NCBI RefSeq assembly: GCF_000745975.1
Contig: NZ_JQKJ01000026.1
Span: forward strand, 1 to 50,537
DNA length: 50,537 nt
Direction of reading: 5' to 3'
DNA from: Desulfobacter vibrioformis DSM 8776
Lineage (GTDB): Bacteria; Desulfobacterota; Desulfobacteria; Desulfobacterales; Desulfobacteraceae
How positions within the stretch are numbered: position 1 is the stretch's first letter; the number at the start of each line of letters is the position of its first letter. Of the stretch, positions 42,025 through 50,304 are shown one piece after another. The notes beneath the pieces were generated by a model. It saw only the letters and a program-made list of their open reading frames with translations, did no database searches and was not told the origin of the DNA. Made by a program: the position numbers and the translations under genes.

Positions 42025-42775
42025 TAATGATCAATCGGTTCTTGAGGTCAGTGGATTGGGAAAACGCTATCCAGGCGGCAGCAAAGATGTCTTGAACGAC
42101 CTGAATTTAAGGGTTGAAAAAGGCGAGATTTTCGGATTGCTGGGGTCCAACGGTGCGGGGAAAACCACAACCATCTCAATTTTGTCCACCTTGATAAAAC
42201 CCACCCGGGGCAGCGTGCGGATCTGCGGGGTGGACGCCTTGAAACATCCCGTTAAAGTCAGGCGCCTTATCAGCCTGATCCCCCAGGAAATCGCTTTGTT
42301 CCCCAAACTCACCGGACGGGAAAACATGCGCTACTTCGGCACGTTATACGGCCTTAAAAAAAAAGCGCTGGGTTTGAAAATTTCTGAAACCCTGGCATTG
42401 TTTGACCTTGATGATTTTGCCGATGAGCTGGCAGGCAAATGTTCCGGCGGCATCCAGCGCAGGTTTAATATTGCCTGCGGGATTCTGCACGATCCGGCAC
42501 TGATTTTTCTGGATGAACCCACCGTGGGAATGGATGTTCCCTCCCGCAACGCATTGCTCGCCCGGATTCAGCAGTTAAGCCTTAAGGGCAGCACCCTTAT
42601 CTATACCACCCATTACATGGAAGAGGCCGAAAAAATCTGTTCACGGGTCCTGATCATGGACAAGGGCATCTGCCTTGCCCAAGGTGCCACCAGAGATCTG
42701 ATCAGCGGCAATGACAAATGCCGTGATCTTAATGAGCTGTTTTTGACTGCCACAGGAAAAGAGACTAATTGTTAA
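42014..42775 (+). CDS. ABC-2-type transporter ATP-binding protein
   Basis: The domain starts at about SVLEVSGLGKRYPGG; no ATG is available in frame, and TTG at 42014, eleven bases before the end of the BtrH-like gene, is the best start. The product of about 253 residues has Walker A GSNGAGKTT, Q-loop IPQEIALFPKL, signature CSGGIQRR (Cys replacing the usual Leu), Walker B LIFLDEPTVGMD and H-loop TTHYMEEAE. This is the DRA/ABC-2 importer-exporter type (CcmA/YadG-like) for drugs and lipids. It stops where the permease starts (TAATG). Confidence 0.88.
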   Translation: MPADNDQSVLEVSGLGKRYPGGSKDVLNDLNLRVEKGEIFGLLGSNGAGKTTTISILSTLIKPTRGSVRICGVDALKHPVKVRRLISLIPQEIALFPKLTGRENMRYFGTLYGLKKKALGLKISETLALFDLDDFADELAGKCSGGIQRRFNIACGILHDPALIFLDEPTVGMDVPSRNALLARIQQLSLKGSTLIYTTHYMEEAEKICSRVLIMDKGICLAQGATRDLISGNDKCRDLNELFLTATGKETNC

Positions 42776-43998
42776 TGGGACTTTTGGCTGCCACATTAAA
42801 AAAAGAACTGCTTTTGCTCATCCGGGACCGGGTGGGGCTGGTGCTGTTGTTTGTCATGCCTGCCGTGCTGGTGACCATTGTCTGTCTTGTGCAGGAAAAA
42901 GTGCTGAACCCCACCACCCATGTTCTGGTCCTTGATAACGATAAAAATGAGATCGGGAAAATTATTTTTAAAGGCTTAAAAGCGTCGGACAATATTATTG
43001 CCGTAAACGGGAAAGATATCGGCTGTGACACCGAGGCCGCTGCAAAATCCCTTGTGAATAAAGGCCAGTACCAGTTCAGCATTATCATTCCCCGGGGCAG
43101 CACCCGCTTTGCTTTTGACAAGGCCCGGCAGTTTGCCCTGGGACAAACTGATCCCTCAGGCACAGACAGCAGACAGATCACCGTATATTTCGATCCTTCG
43201 GTCCAGGGGGGCTTTCGGGCTGCGGTGTTAAGTTCAATCTCAAAGGTGCTTTTATGTCTGGAGTATGAGATCAAACTGCGACAGGCACTTTTATTGACGG
43301 ACAGGCTCCCGGATACGTCACCGCCTGCCCCGTGGTTTGACATCAAAGAGGCCTGGGCAACGGAATTCGGATTCATTAAAATGCCCACATCGGTTCAGCA
43401 GAATGTGCCGGCCTGGGCCTTATTCGGCATCTTTTTCATCTGTGTGCCCATTGCCGGCAGCATGATCCAGGAGCGTGACAATAAAACCCTGGCCCGGCTC
43501 AAAACCATGCCTGTTCCGGGATTTATATTTATATTTGGAAAAATTGCCGCCTATATCTGTGTGTGCCTGATTCAGTTTTTCTTTGTTTTTTTCATCGGTA
43601 AATTTGTTTTCCCCCTGCTGGGCCTGCCCGCCTTTGTCATAGAGGGCCCATGGCTTGCCGTGCTTATTATTATTGCCGCATGTGCGGTGGCTGCTGCAAA
43701 TTACGGCCTCATGCTGGGACAGGTTGCAGGCTCCTATGAACAGGCCTTTGTCATCGGTCCCACAACCATCGTGATTGCCGCAGCACTGGGCGGTATCATC
43801 GTTCCTGTTTATCTGATGCCGGAACCCATGCAGTTTATCAGTCACTTATCCCCCCTGGCATGGGCTTTGGACGCATTTTACGATATCCTTCTGAGGGGAA
43901 AACAGATCAAAGATGTTTTGCCCGAAGCAGGTTACCTGCTGGTGTTTGGATTTGCTGCGTCAGGCATTTCCCATATCTCTTTTAAATACAAAAAATAA
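42775..43998 (+). CDS. ABC-2-type transporter permease
   Basis: The ATG at 42775 overlaps the ATPase stop (TAATG). The 407-residue product is an ABC2_membrane_3 permease: first helix VGLVLLFVMPAVLVTIVCLV (about 20-40), a periplasmic domain of about 170 residues, and five C-terminal helices with the PVYLMPEPMQFISHLSPLAWALDAF motif typical of the family. With the ATPase it would export the lipid product or a glycolipid. The locus therefore has two exporters, this one and the MMPL protein. Confidence 0.88.
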   Translation: MGLLAATLKKELLLLIRDRVGLVLLFVMPAVLVTIVCLVQEKVLNPTTHVLVLDNDKNEIGKIIFKGLKASDNIIAVNGKDIGCDTEAAAKSLVNKGQYQFSIIIPRGSTRFAFDKARQFALGQTDPSGTDSRQITVYFDPSVQGGFRAAVLSSISKVLLCLEYEIKLRQALLLTDRLPDTSPPAPWFDIKEAWATEFGFIKMPTSVQQNVPAWALFGIFFICVPIAGSMIQERDNKTLARLKTMPVPGFIFIFGKIAAYICVCLIQFFFVFFIGKFVFPLLGLPAFVIEGPWLAVLIIIAACAVAAANYGLMLGQVAGSYEQAFVIGPTTIVIAAALGGIIVPVYLMPEPMQFISHLSPLAWALDAFYDILLRGKQIKDVLPEAGYLLVFGFAASGISHISFKYKK

Positions 43999-44009
43999 GG
44001 TAAACCATA

Positions 44010-44267
44010 ATGCTGGAAAAAGAGCTGTTAACAACCATTGTCGAACTCTGCAATGTCCAGGAAGATATTCCGGATGACTTTCCAATGGACGCCCCCCTGG
44101 TGGGACCGGACTCCCTGCTTGGACTGGATTCCCTGGACGCGGTTGAAATTGTTGTCATGGTCCAGGATGTCTATGGGCTTCGAATCGACACCCAGGACCA
44201 GGCCCGTGAAATTTTATCAACGATTAAAACCCTTGCCGGTTATATACGGGAAAGGGGGAATTTATAA
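44010..44267 (+). CDS. Acyl carrier protein (third of the locus)
   Basis: The 85-residue product has LLGLDSLDAVEIV with phosphopantetheine Ser41 and the same length and layout as the ACP at 32902. It closes the plus-strand arm, 11 bases after the permease gene. It may be the donor ACP of the BtrH-like transferase, as butirosin BtrI is for BtrH. The 125-bp gap after it carries no clear terminator. Confidence 0.93.
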   Translation: MLEKELLTTIVELCNVQEDIPDDFPMDAPLVGPDSLLGLDSLDAVEIVVMVQDVYGLRIDTQDQAREILSTIKTLAGYIRERGNL

Positions 44268-44392
44268 GAAACGATTACTGCAACTTTAATAATATCACTT
44301 TATCGCGTTTTTGCCCCCTGCCCCTTTTTTGTGATTCATTCGTGATTATTTTCAATGGATAGGCAAGATCCCAGCAAAAAAGGAGATTCAAC

Positions 44393-45520
44393 ATGAAATA
44401 CGTTTTTATCATAATCGTATCGTTGGTATCATTCATTTTGTTTTCCAATTCTGTACTCTTTTCCCAAAACCCGGAGGGTAAAAAAATGAAAACAGCTGAA
44501 AATAAGCACCTGGAAGTGGCCACATTTGCCGGCGGATGTTTCTGGTGCACCGAAACCGACTTTGAAAAAGTGCCCGGTGTTATCATGGTCACATCCGGAT
44601 ATACCGGCGGCCATGACATGCAGCCAGACTATTCTTCTGTGTCGTCGGGAACCACCGGCCATGCAGAAGCGATCCAGGTTCATTTTGATCCTGAAAAGGT
44701 CAGCTATGAACAGCTTTTAGATGTTTTCTGGCGCCATATCAATCCAACGGATGCCGGGGGGCAGTTTGTGGATCGGGGCAACCAGTACCGCGCTGAAATT
44801 TTTTATCACACCGCGTCCCAGAAAGCAAAAGCTCTAGCCTCCAGAAAGGCACTGGACGCTTCGGGCGTTTTCCAGAAACCGGTTGTGACATCAATTACCC
44901 AATTTAAAAAATTTTTTCCGGCCGAAGAATATCACCAGAATTACGCCAAGAAAAATCCCCTTCAGTACACGTATTATCGCCAGGGGGCCGGCCGTGACCA
45001 GTTTTTGAAAAAGACCTGGGCAAATGTGCCCGATTCGGCACCGGACCGCAACAAGGTATGTACACTTCAAAAAACACGGGGATGGTCTAAACCAGGGAAC
45101 CCGGATATCAAAAAAAAACTGACCCCCCTTCAATATGATGTTACCCAGAACGCGGGTACAGAATCCCCATTCAATAATGAGTACTGGGATAACAAAAAAG
45201 AAGGTATTTATGTGGATATTGTATCCGGAGAGCCACTTTTCAGCTCTCTGGACAAATTCGATTCCGGGACCGGGTGGCCAAGCTTTACCACGCCTCTGGA
45301 ACCGGATCATATTGTGGAAGAATCTGACCGGACTGCGTTCATGGCCCGGACCGAGGTCAAAAGCAGAAACGCCGGCTCCCATCTGGGTCACGTTTTTGAT
45401 GATGGCCCGGCGCCCACAGGTCTTCGATACTGCATTAACTCAGCGGCACTTCGCTTTATCCCCAAAGAAGACCTTGAAAAGGAAGGCTATGCCCAATACA
45501 CCGAGCTATTTGTGAAATAA
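44393..45520 (+). CDS. msrAB: Exported bifunctional methionine sulfoxide reductase MsrAB
   Basis: The 375-residue product has an N-terminal hydrophobic export segment ([19 protein letters not shown]). An MsrA domain follows (residues about 40-200) with the catalytic GGCFWCTE (Cys49), then an MsrB domain (about 230-370) with TGWPSF and the catalytic RYCIN. The zinc-binding CxxC pairs of many MsrB proteins are missing ([11 protein letters not shown]), as in the non-zinc type. It repairs oxidised methionine on exported proteins, reducing both sulfoxide epimers. AGGAG precedes the ATG. Its own promoter should lie in 44268-44392. Confidence 0.93.
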   Translation: MKYVFIIIVSLVSFILFSNSVLFSQNPEGKKMKTAENKHLEVATFAGGCFWCTETDFEKVPGVIMVTSGYTGGHDMQPDYSSVSSGTTGHAEAIQVHFDPEKVSYEQLLDVFWRHINPTDAGGQFVDRGNQYRAEIFYHTASQKAKALASRKALDASGVFQKPVVTSITQFKKFFPAEEYHQNYAKKNPLQYTYYRQGAGRDQFLKKTWANVPDSAPDRNKVCTLQKTRGWSKPGNPDIKKKLTPLQYDVTQNAGTESPFNNEYWDNKKEGIYVDIVSGEPLFSSLDKFDSGTGWPSFTTPLEPDHIVEESDRTAFMARTEVKSRNAGSHLGHVFDDGPAPTGLRYCINSAALRFIPKEDLEKEGYAQYTELFVK

Positions 45521-45543
45521 TTCGAAGCAGAGAGGGGACAAAA

Positions 45544-46836
45544 CTAGTATTGCATGGGCATTCCAGGCTTGCTCACGGGAGGTTTTGCGACCAAGCACAA
45601 AAAACCGGCCATGAGGAGGAGAACAGTGAAGACTGAAAAAGGAATCCAGTAGTTATGGAAAAGGTCAAAACAGATCGCCGCCGAGACAGGGCCTGCTGCG
45701 TTTGCAGCCATCCGGAAAGGGCCGGCAATCCCCAGCACGGTCCCGGAAGATCTTCTGCCATAAAATTCCGTCCAAAGCAGAAATATTAATGGCAGAACGC
45801 CGCCCCGGATCGTTCCGTACACAACGGCAAAGATAAACATCCACACAGATTCTTTGACTGCCCAGAAAACTGAATAGAAGAGGATTCCGTTGGTGATCAG
45901 AACCCCTCCCATGAGTATTTTAACAGAGATCTTTTCTGCCAGAAAACCGAACAACACCCCGCCGAATGCGGCGCAAACCGATAAAACAGTGATGACCAGA
46001 ACCGCCGTGGTTGGCGGCAATCCCTGGTCCGTCATAAACGGAAACAAATGAAAATTAGACCCGGCCCCAACCAGATAAATCACACACATGACAAACACCA
46101 GTTGCCAGAATGCCGTGGTGCGGACAGCGGTTTTTTGGGTCCACACCGGTTCATTTTCTATATTAAAGCGGGACCCCTGTTTTTTTTCATCCGGTCGTTC
46201 CGGGCCGGTCCCCAACTTTTTTTCCGGGGCTCTCCCATCCGGCAGCAATCCAATGTCTTCCGGTCTTCGTTTCAGAAAAATCAGACTTGGAAGCGCCGAA
46301 AATGCAAATACAATAATCCCCAATACAGCCCAGGCTGTCCGCCACCCATAGGAAATGATGATATGCTGTACCAGCAACGGGAGAAAAGCGATTCCGATGC
46401 GGCTGCCCAGCTGGGAAATCCCCATGGCCCTTCCCCGTTTTTCAATAAACCAGTTGGAGACACTAACCGTGACCACCAGAGCCAGCAGACCGGAAGCAAT
46501 CATCCGGCCGGTTCCGAAAAACAGGTACAGCTGCCAGACTGATGATAGCTGTGAAAGTGCAATCAGGCCCGCACTTAAAATGGTAATTCCCCAGAATGCC
46601 GGTTTTCGCGGGCCATAGTGATCCAGGTAAGGACCAATCAGAGGGGACAGGAGTCCGCCGGCCAGGGACCCCACAGCGATGGAACCGGTGATGATGGAAC
46701 GATTCCATCCGAACTCCTCGGCCATGGGTTTGAGGAAGATAGACAGCACATTCTGGAACACACCGGCCTGGGTAAACCCGATCAAAAAAGTCACGGCAAC
46801 AATGGTCCAGCCATAAAAAATTTTTTTCTGGTGCAT
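45544..46836 (-). CDS. MFS transporter, OFA/monocarboxylate-like
   Basis: The 430-residue product has twelve hydrophobic helices and starts FYGWTIVAVTFLIGFTQAGVF, the opening of oxalate/formate and monocarboxylate-type MFS carriers. DHYGPRKPAFW fills the conserved helix 2-3 loop, and a central charged loop (residues about 195-225) separates the halves. Substrate is probably an organic anion. It converges on MsrAB with 23 bases between stops and is divergent from the hydrolase gene. Confidence 0.88.
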   Translation of the reverse strand: MHQKKIFYGWTIVAVTFLIGFTQAGVFQNVLSIFLKPMAEEFGWNRSIITGSIAVGSLAGGLLSPLIGPYLDHYGPRKPAFWGITILSAGLIALSQLSSVWQLYLFFGTGRMIASGLLALVVTVSVSNWFIEKRGRAMGISQLGSRIGIAFLPLLVQHIIISYGWRTAWAVLGIIVFAFSALPSLIFLKRRPEDIGLLPDGRAPEKKLGTGPERPDEKKQGSRFNIENEPVWTQKTAVRTTAFWQLVFVMCVIYLVGAGSNFHLFPFMTDQGLPPTTAVLVITVLSVCAAFGGVLFGFLAEKISVKILMGGVLITNGILFYSVFWAVKESVWMFIFAVVYGTIRGGVLPLIFLLWTEFYGRRSSGTVLGIAGPFRMAANAAGPVSAAICFDLFHNYWIPFSVFTVLLLMAGFLCLVAKPPVSKPGMPMQY

Positions 46837-47064
46837 GAAACCGTGCTCCTGCTACACGTCGTAAATTGTCAGGTTGGAAATGCCCCATAATTGTTCTAAT
46901 TGAAAAAGAACTTATTCACCGTGCAGTGCAATTGTCAATAATAATTACCTGGGGACAATGAAAACGGTCTTTTTTTGAGGGCTTGTTGTGCGCAAGGGGA
47001 GCTGGTAGGATGTGTCTGACGTGAGTGAGTATGGTTGATCTTAAATTTTATTCGGGAGGTTTAT

Positions 47065-47856
47065 ATGCAAACAAAACTTAATGGTATTCAACTGGCTTAT
47101 GATGAAGCAGGGGATGGGCCCGCAGTATTGTTGATTCACGGATTTCCGCTTTGCCGTCAAATGTGGCGTCCCCAGACCCAGGCTTTGGCCGCTGCGGGTT
47201 TCCGGGCTGTGGTTCCCGATCTGAGGGGATTCGGGGAAAGTGAACCGGGCACCGAGGCCGGCTCAACGGATCTGTTGGCAGATGATCTGATTGCGCTGCT
47301 GGATCACCTCGGTATCGAGAAAGCCGTGGTCGGCGGCATGTCCATGGGCGGGTATGTGCTGCTCAACTTACTGGCCCGTTATCCGGAACGGGTTTCCGCT
47401 GCCTGTTTTATCGTCACCCGGGCTGACGCCGATGATGAAACCGCCCGGGGCAAGCGCAACCATCTGATTGCCGAGATTAAAGCCGGCCGGCCGGAGGCGG
47501 TGCCAAGCGCGTTTACCCCGCTTCTTTTTGCCGACCAGACGGTTGCTGCCCGTCCTGAGTTGGTGGAGGAGGTGCGCGGCTGGATGACGGCGACCTCGCC
47601 ATCCGGTTTGATTTTGGGGTTAGAGACGATTCGGGATCGGGGCGATTCATCAACATTGCTGCCTGGGCTGAAGATCCCGGTATTGGTCATGGGTGCCCGC
47701 GGAGACAAGGCAATTCCGCCGGAAAAATCAACGGATCTGGCCGAACGGATTCCCGGGGCAAAACTCTGCATGCTGTCCGATGCCAGTCATATGGTCAACA
47801 TTGAGCAACCCGAAGCATTTAATTCCGCGCTAGTTGATTTTTTACGTGACAACTAA
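47065..47856 (+). CDS. Alpha/beta hydrolase
   Basis: I chose the ATG at 47065 with GGGAGG upstream over an upstream-extended start. The 263-residue product shows the HGFPL oxyanion motif, the nucleophile elbow GGMSMGGY (Ser about 92), Asp in GARGDKAIPP and a final His in SDASHMVNIEQ. It resembles 3-oxoadipate enol-lactonase and other small-ester hydrolases. It stands alone with its own ribosome-binding site; the substrate cannot be read off. Confidence 0.9.
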   Translation: MQTKLNGIQLAYDEAGDGPAVLLIHGFPLCRQMWRPQTQALAAAGFRAVVPDLRGFGESEPGTEAGSTDLLADDLIALLDHLGIEKAVVGGMSMGGYVLLNLLARYPERVSAACFIVTRADADDETARGKRNHLIAEIKAGRPEAVPSAFTPLLFADQTVAARPELVEEVRGWMTATSPSGLILGLETIRDRGDSSTLLPGLKIPVLVMGARGDKAIPPEKSTDLAERIPGAKLCMLSDASHMVNIEQPEAFNSALVDFLRDN

Positions 47857-47933
47857 TGCCAGGACAAAGGGGACGCTGACCGCTTTGGTACGCGCGGCTG
47901 CCGGAGAGAGGTACAGTCACAGGAGGTATTCCC

Positions 47934-48563
47934 ATGTCATTGGCTTTTGACTTAGAAAACAATCTTATTGATCTGCGCTCGGCCCGGATCTTTTCCCCGG
48001 AGAATCGGGCCTGGGAAGAACTTGACGCCATTGCGGCGGAACTTGCCCCGGTATCGGAAACAGATGCGGTCACCCGGCTGCAGCAGCAGGGCAGCCGGTG
48101 CCGGGTTCCGGTAGGGATTATAGGCGGCCGGAAGGCGTCGGAAGAGCAGCTTGCAGATGCGTTGGAATTGGGAACGCTCATCGCTCGGATGGGGCTGACC
48201 CTGATCTGCGGCGGGCGCCAGGGGGTGATGGAAGCCGCCTGCAAGGGGGCGGCAGAGGCTGGCGGAATCTGTGTGGGGCTGCTGCCCGATGAAAATCCAG
48301 GTACAGCCAACCCTTATGTCACCATCCCCCTGGCCACCGGGATCGGGGTGGCCAGAAACGCAATCCTGACACGGGCCGCTCTTTGCCTCGTGGCCGTGGG
48401 CGGGGGATACGGCACCCTTTCGGAGATTGCCTTTGGCCTTCAGTTTGAAAAAAAGGTACTCGGCCTCCCAGGGGCCCCCAACATTCCGGGTATGCTCCCC
48501 TGCCGCAGCCCGAAAGAGGCTGCCGCCAGAATAGCCCGGGTGGTCCTGAATCTGCCCCAATAG
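47934..48563 (+). CDS. TIGR00725-family Rossmann nucleotide-binding protein (LOG/DprA-related)
   Basis: The 209-residue product has VPVGIIGGRKAS, LICGGRQGVMEAACKGA and VAVGGGYGTLSEIAF, the nucleotide and phosphate-binding loops of the TIGR00725/lysine-decarboxylase-like superfamily. The PGGGxGTxxE motif of LOG enzymes is present as GGGYGTLSE. A cytokinin-riboside-monophosphate hydrolase-like or molybdenum-cofactor-carrier-like role is known for relatives, but the specific role is open. AGGAGG lies just before the ATG. Confidence 0.85.
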   Translation: MSLAFDLENNLIDLRSARIFSPENRAWEELDAIAAELAPVSETDAVTRLQQQGSRCRVPVGIIGGRKASEEQLADALELGTLIARMGLTLICGGRQGVMEAACKGAAEAGGICVGLLPDENPGTANPYVTIPLATGIGVARNAILTRAALCLVAVGGGYGTLSEIAFGLQFEKKVLGLPGAPNIPGMLPCRSPKEAAARIARVVLNLPQ

Positions 48564-48574
48564 TATCTCCCGGC

Positions 48575-48627
48575 CCCGGTCCAGCCTGGGTACCCCCCTG
48601 AAACCGTATCCCCCTGGCTGGACCGGG
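48575..48627. other. 12-bp inverted repeat after the nucleotide-binding protein gene
   Basis: CCCGGTCCAGCC (48575-48586) and GGCTGGACCGGG (48616-48627) form a perfect dyad with a 29-base loop that itself has CCCCCTG repeats. It lies 12 bases after the stop. There is no U tract, so a factor-independent terminator is doubtful. The remaining gap to 48888 is AT-rich and shows no gene. Confidence 0.4.
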
Positions 48628-48847
48628 TTAAATCTGATCCACGGCCAGGGGGGAATCAAATTAAATAGGGCATTAAGATGTTTTATTTCCAATAATCTTG
48701 ATTTTTAATTTTATCCTCTGTATTTCCAATGCACCTGGATAACACTCATATTTTCAAGATATGCAGTTTAAAATTTGGATAATAAGCGGATATACAAAAC
48801 CACACATCATATTGTTCGCTTCAAAAAATCGTTGCACGGATTAAAAA

Positions 48848-48868
48848 GTAATACTATATTGGTATTAC
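48848..48868. promoter_or_regulatory. Inverted repeat GTAATAC-N7-GTATTAC, likely operator of the second VapBC
   Basis: A perfect seven-base dyad with a seven-base spacer sits about 20 bases upstream of the antitoxin ATG, with AAAGGAGG in between at 48876-48883. It overlaps the likely promoter (AT-rich ACTATATTGG / CACTATAAAA). Autorepression by the AbrB-fold antitoxin is expected. Confidence 0.55.
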
Positions 48869-48888
48869 ACTATAAAAGGAGGTTTATT

Positions 48889-49113
48889 ATGCGTGTAACC
48901 ACAAAAGGTCAAGTCACTATCCCCAAGAATGTAAGGGAAATATTAGGTATTGTTCCAGAGACAGAAGTTGATTTTCATGAAGATAACGGAAGATTTTATC
49001 TGGTCAAAGCATCAAAAAACAAAACGACCTCTAAATTTTCGAAGTTAAGGGGGATTGCTACAGCTAAAATGTCTACAGACGAAATCATGAATATGACAAG
49101 AAAAATAAAATGA
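48889..49113 (+). CDS. AbrB/MazE-fold antitoxin (VapB-like), second module
   Basis: The ATG at 48889 follows AAAGGAGG and gives MRVTTKGQVTIPKNVREILG, the canonical SpoVT-AbrB start. The 74-residue product ends in a basic helix (NMTRKIK) for toxin contact. It is unlike the first antitoxin in detail, so the two modules are not a recent duplication. Its stop overlaps the toxin start (ATGA at 49110). Confidence 0.9.
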   Translation: MRVTTKGQVTIPKNVREILGIVPETEVDFHEDNGRFYLVKASKNKTTSKFSKLRGIATAKMSTDEIMNMTRKIK

Positions 49114-49514
49114 ACGGAATTTTTATTGATTCGTGTGTGTTGCTTGATCTGTTTACGAATGATCCCAAATGGGGAAACTGGTCTGAAGACGTGTTAAGTC
49201 GCTATAGTCAAACGAATACATTATTTATAAATTCAATTGTGTATACCGAAATATCAATTGGTTTCAACCGTATTGAAGAAGTCGAGGAAGCTGTTGAACA
49301 AGTGGGTGTGAAAGTACTGGAAATTCCACGCGAAGCTCTGTTTTTGGCTGGAAAGACATTTCTTGAGTATCGAAGAAACAAGGGAACTAAAAGTTCAACC
49401 CTTCCGGATTTCTTTATTGGCGCACACGCTACAGTATCTTCATTTGACTTAGTCACAAGGGACATCGCAAAATATAGAACGTATTTCCCAAACATAAAAC
49501 TTATTTGCCCATAA
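49110..49514 (+). CDS. PIN-domain ribonuclease toxin (VapC-like), second module
   Basis: The 134-residue product is a PIN domain: Asp7 in GIFIDSCVLLDLF, Glu in SIVYTEISIGF (about 47), Asp in TLPDFFIGAHA (about 98) and Asp in LVTRDIAKYRTYFP (about 116). All four acids of the active site are present. It is coupled to its antitoxin by a four-base overlap. Confidence 0.9.
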   Translation: MNGIFIDSCVLLDLFTNDPKWGNWSEDVLSRYSQTNTLFINSIVYTEISIGFNRIEEVEEAVEQVGVKVLEIPREALFLAGKTFLEYRRNKGTKSSTLPDFFIGAHATVSSFDLVTRDIAKYRTYFPNIKLICP

Positions 49515-49663
49515 TTTGCTTCAAGACGTGATCGCAAACACCAAGCGAACAAAACACTGGTCGTGCCCAGATAAATCCGAATCGTTGGAAAAAGGTGCCC
49601 CCCCCAGACCGCCAGAACGTGAGCGGTTCTTTGCAGGCTTTCTTCGGCGGCTGCGCCGCCGAG

Positions 49664-49801
49664 AATCGCGGTGCTGACTGCGTCCAGCACCTTGTTCCGG
49701 AGCCTCTGGCGCCAGAACAAGGTACTGGACCGGACACCGCACACCGATCAATCAAACTGCGTTTGCTTGATCGGCGCACGGCGCCGGTCAGCACCGCGAT
49801 T
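49664..49801. repeat. Hairpin-rich 138-bp palindromic element
   Basis: The outer arms AATCGCGGTGCTGAC (49664-49678) and its exact inverse (49787-49801) enclose further hairpins. A 16-bp near-perfect dyad lies at about 49685-49730 (CCAGCACCTTGTTC with GAACAAGGTACTGG), a 31-bp dyad at about 49745-49775 (CCGATCAA...TTGATCGG), and GGCGC-ACG-GCGCC at about 49772-49785. No convincing protein frame exists. It may be a non-autonomous mobile element or structured RNA. Confidence 0.6.
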
Positions 49802-49820
49802 AGCCAATTAGGAGTCCACG

Positions 49821-50285
49821 GTGCGCAAGGAATATGGAAAAATTCTGAGAAACCGCTTTTTAAGACGAATGAGAGATCTCGTTCCGGAGTTCGAAGAGGA
49901 GAAAGTTAAGTCAATTTATCTTGCGCCAGGGGAAAGAGCTTTCAGCAAATTAAATAATGATGGATCTAAATGTTGGGTGGTATTGTGTCCGAGTCAAAAG
50001 GACTATGATGAATTTACGATTTTGATCGGCTGGTCGGTATTTGGAAGATACCCAGAACTAAGTATGATCCCATCAAATATTTGGCCGTCGCAAGATAGAA
50101 GCGAGTTTGGTCAAGAAGAATACTTAACAAGGCTACCACAGCTTTGGACTGACCAAGATACATGGTGGGTTATTGAATCGTTTGAGCCTGCCCTTAGTGT
50201 GGAACAAAGTAAGCGCTCTATAAACCCCATCTTCCAGAGAGGTGTTTTTCATGAAATAGTGGGCCATCTTTTAACGAATAGATAA
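49821..50285 (+). CDS. Hypothetical protein, 154 residues
   Basis: The start is a GTG at 49821 (MRKEYGKILRNRFLRRM), the only sensible one upstream of the conserved-looking body; a better start codon is absent. The product has an N-terminal charged helix, then a mixed alpha/beta core (KCWVVLCPSQKDYDEFTILIGWSVFGRYPEL) and tryptophans in WTDQDTWWVI. I do not recognise the family with confidence. It is framed by the hairpin element and the IS66 gene and reads as mobile cargo. Similar lone genes are often found beside transposons. Confidence 0.6.
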   Translation: MRKEYGKILRNRFLRRMRDLVPEFEEEKVKSIYLAPGERAFSKLNNDGSKCWVVLCPSQKDYDEFTILIGWSVFGRYPELSMIPSNIWPSQDRSEFGQEEYLTRLPQLWTDQDTWWVIESFEPALSVEQSKRSINPIFQRGVFHEIVGHLLTNR

Positions 50286-50304
50286 AAAGGATGCTTGCTC
50301 CAGT

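Noticed and set aside
22869-44267. Ladderane or classical aryl-polyene cluster
   Set aside because: Several parts fit either (radical SAM enzymes; KS/CLF, ACPs, MMPL), but the AMP ligase, ketoreductase and ammonia lyase of aryl polyenes are absent and there is no direct evidence for ladderane chemistry.
49664-49801. Integron attC site
   Set aside because: The conserved RYYYAAC and GTTRRRY core sites are not found at the ends of the structure and no integrase is present in the window.
49595-49909. 104-codon plus-strand frame across the hairpin element
   Set aside because: It runs through the palindromic repeats, shows no motif, and overlaps the start of the better supported hypothetical gene in another frame.
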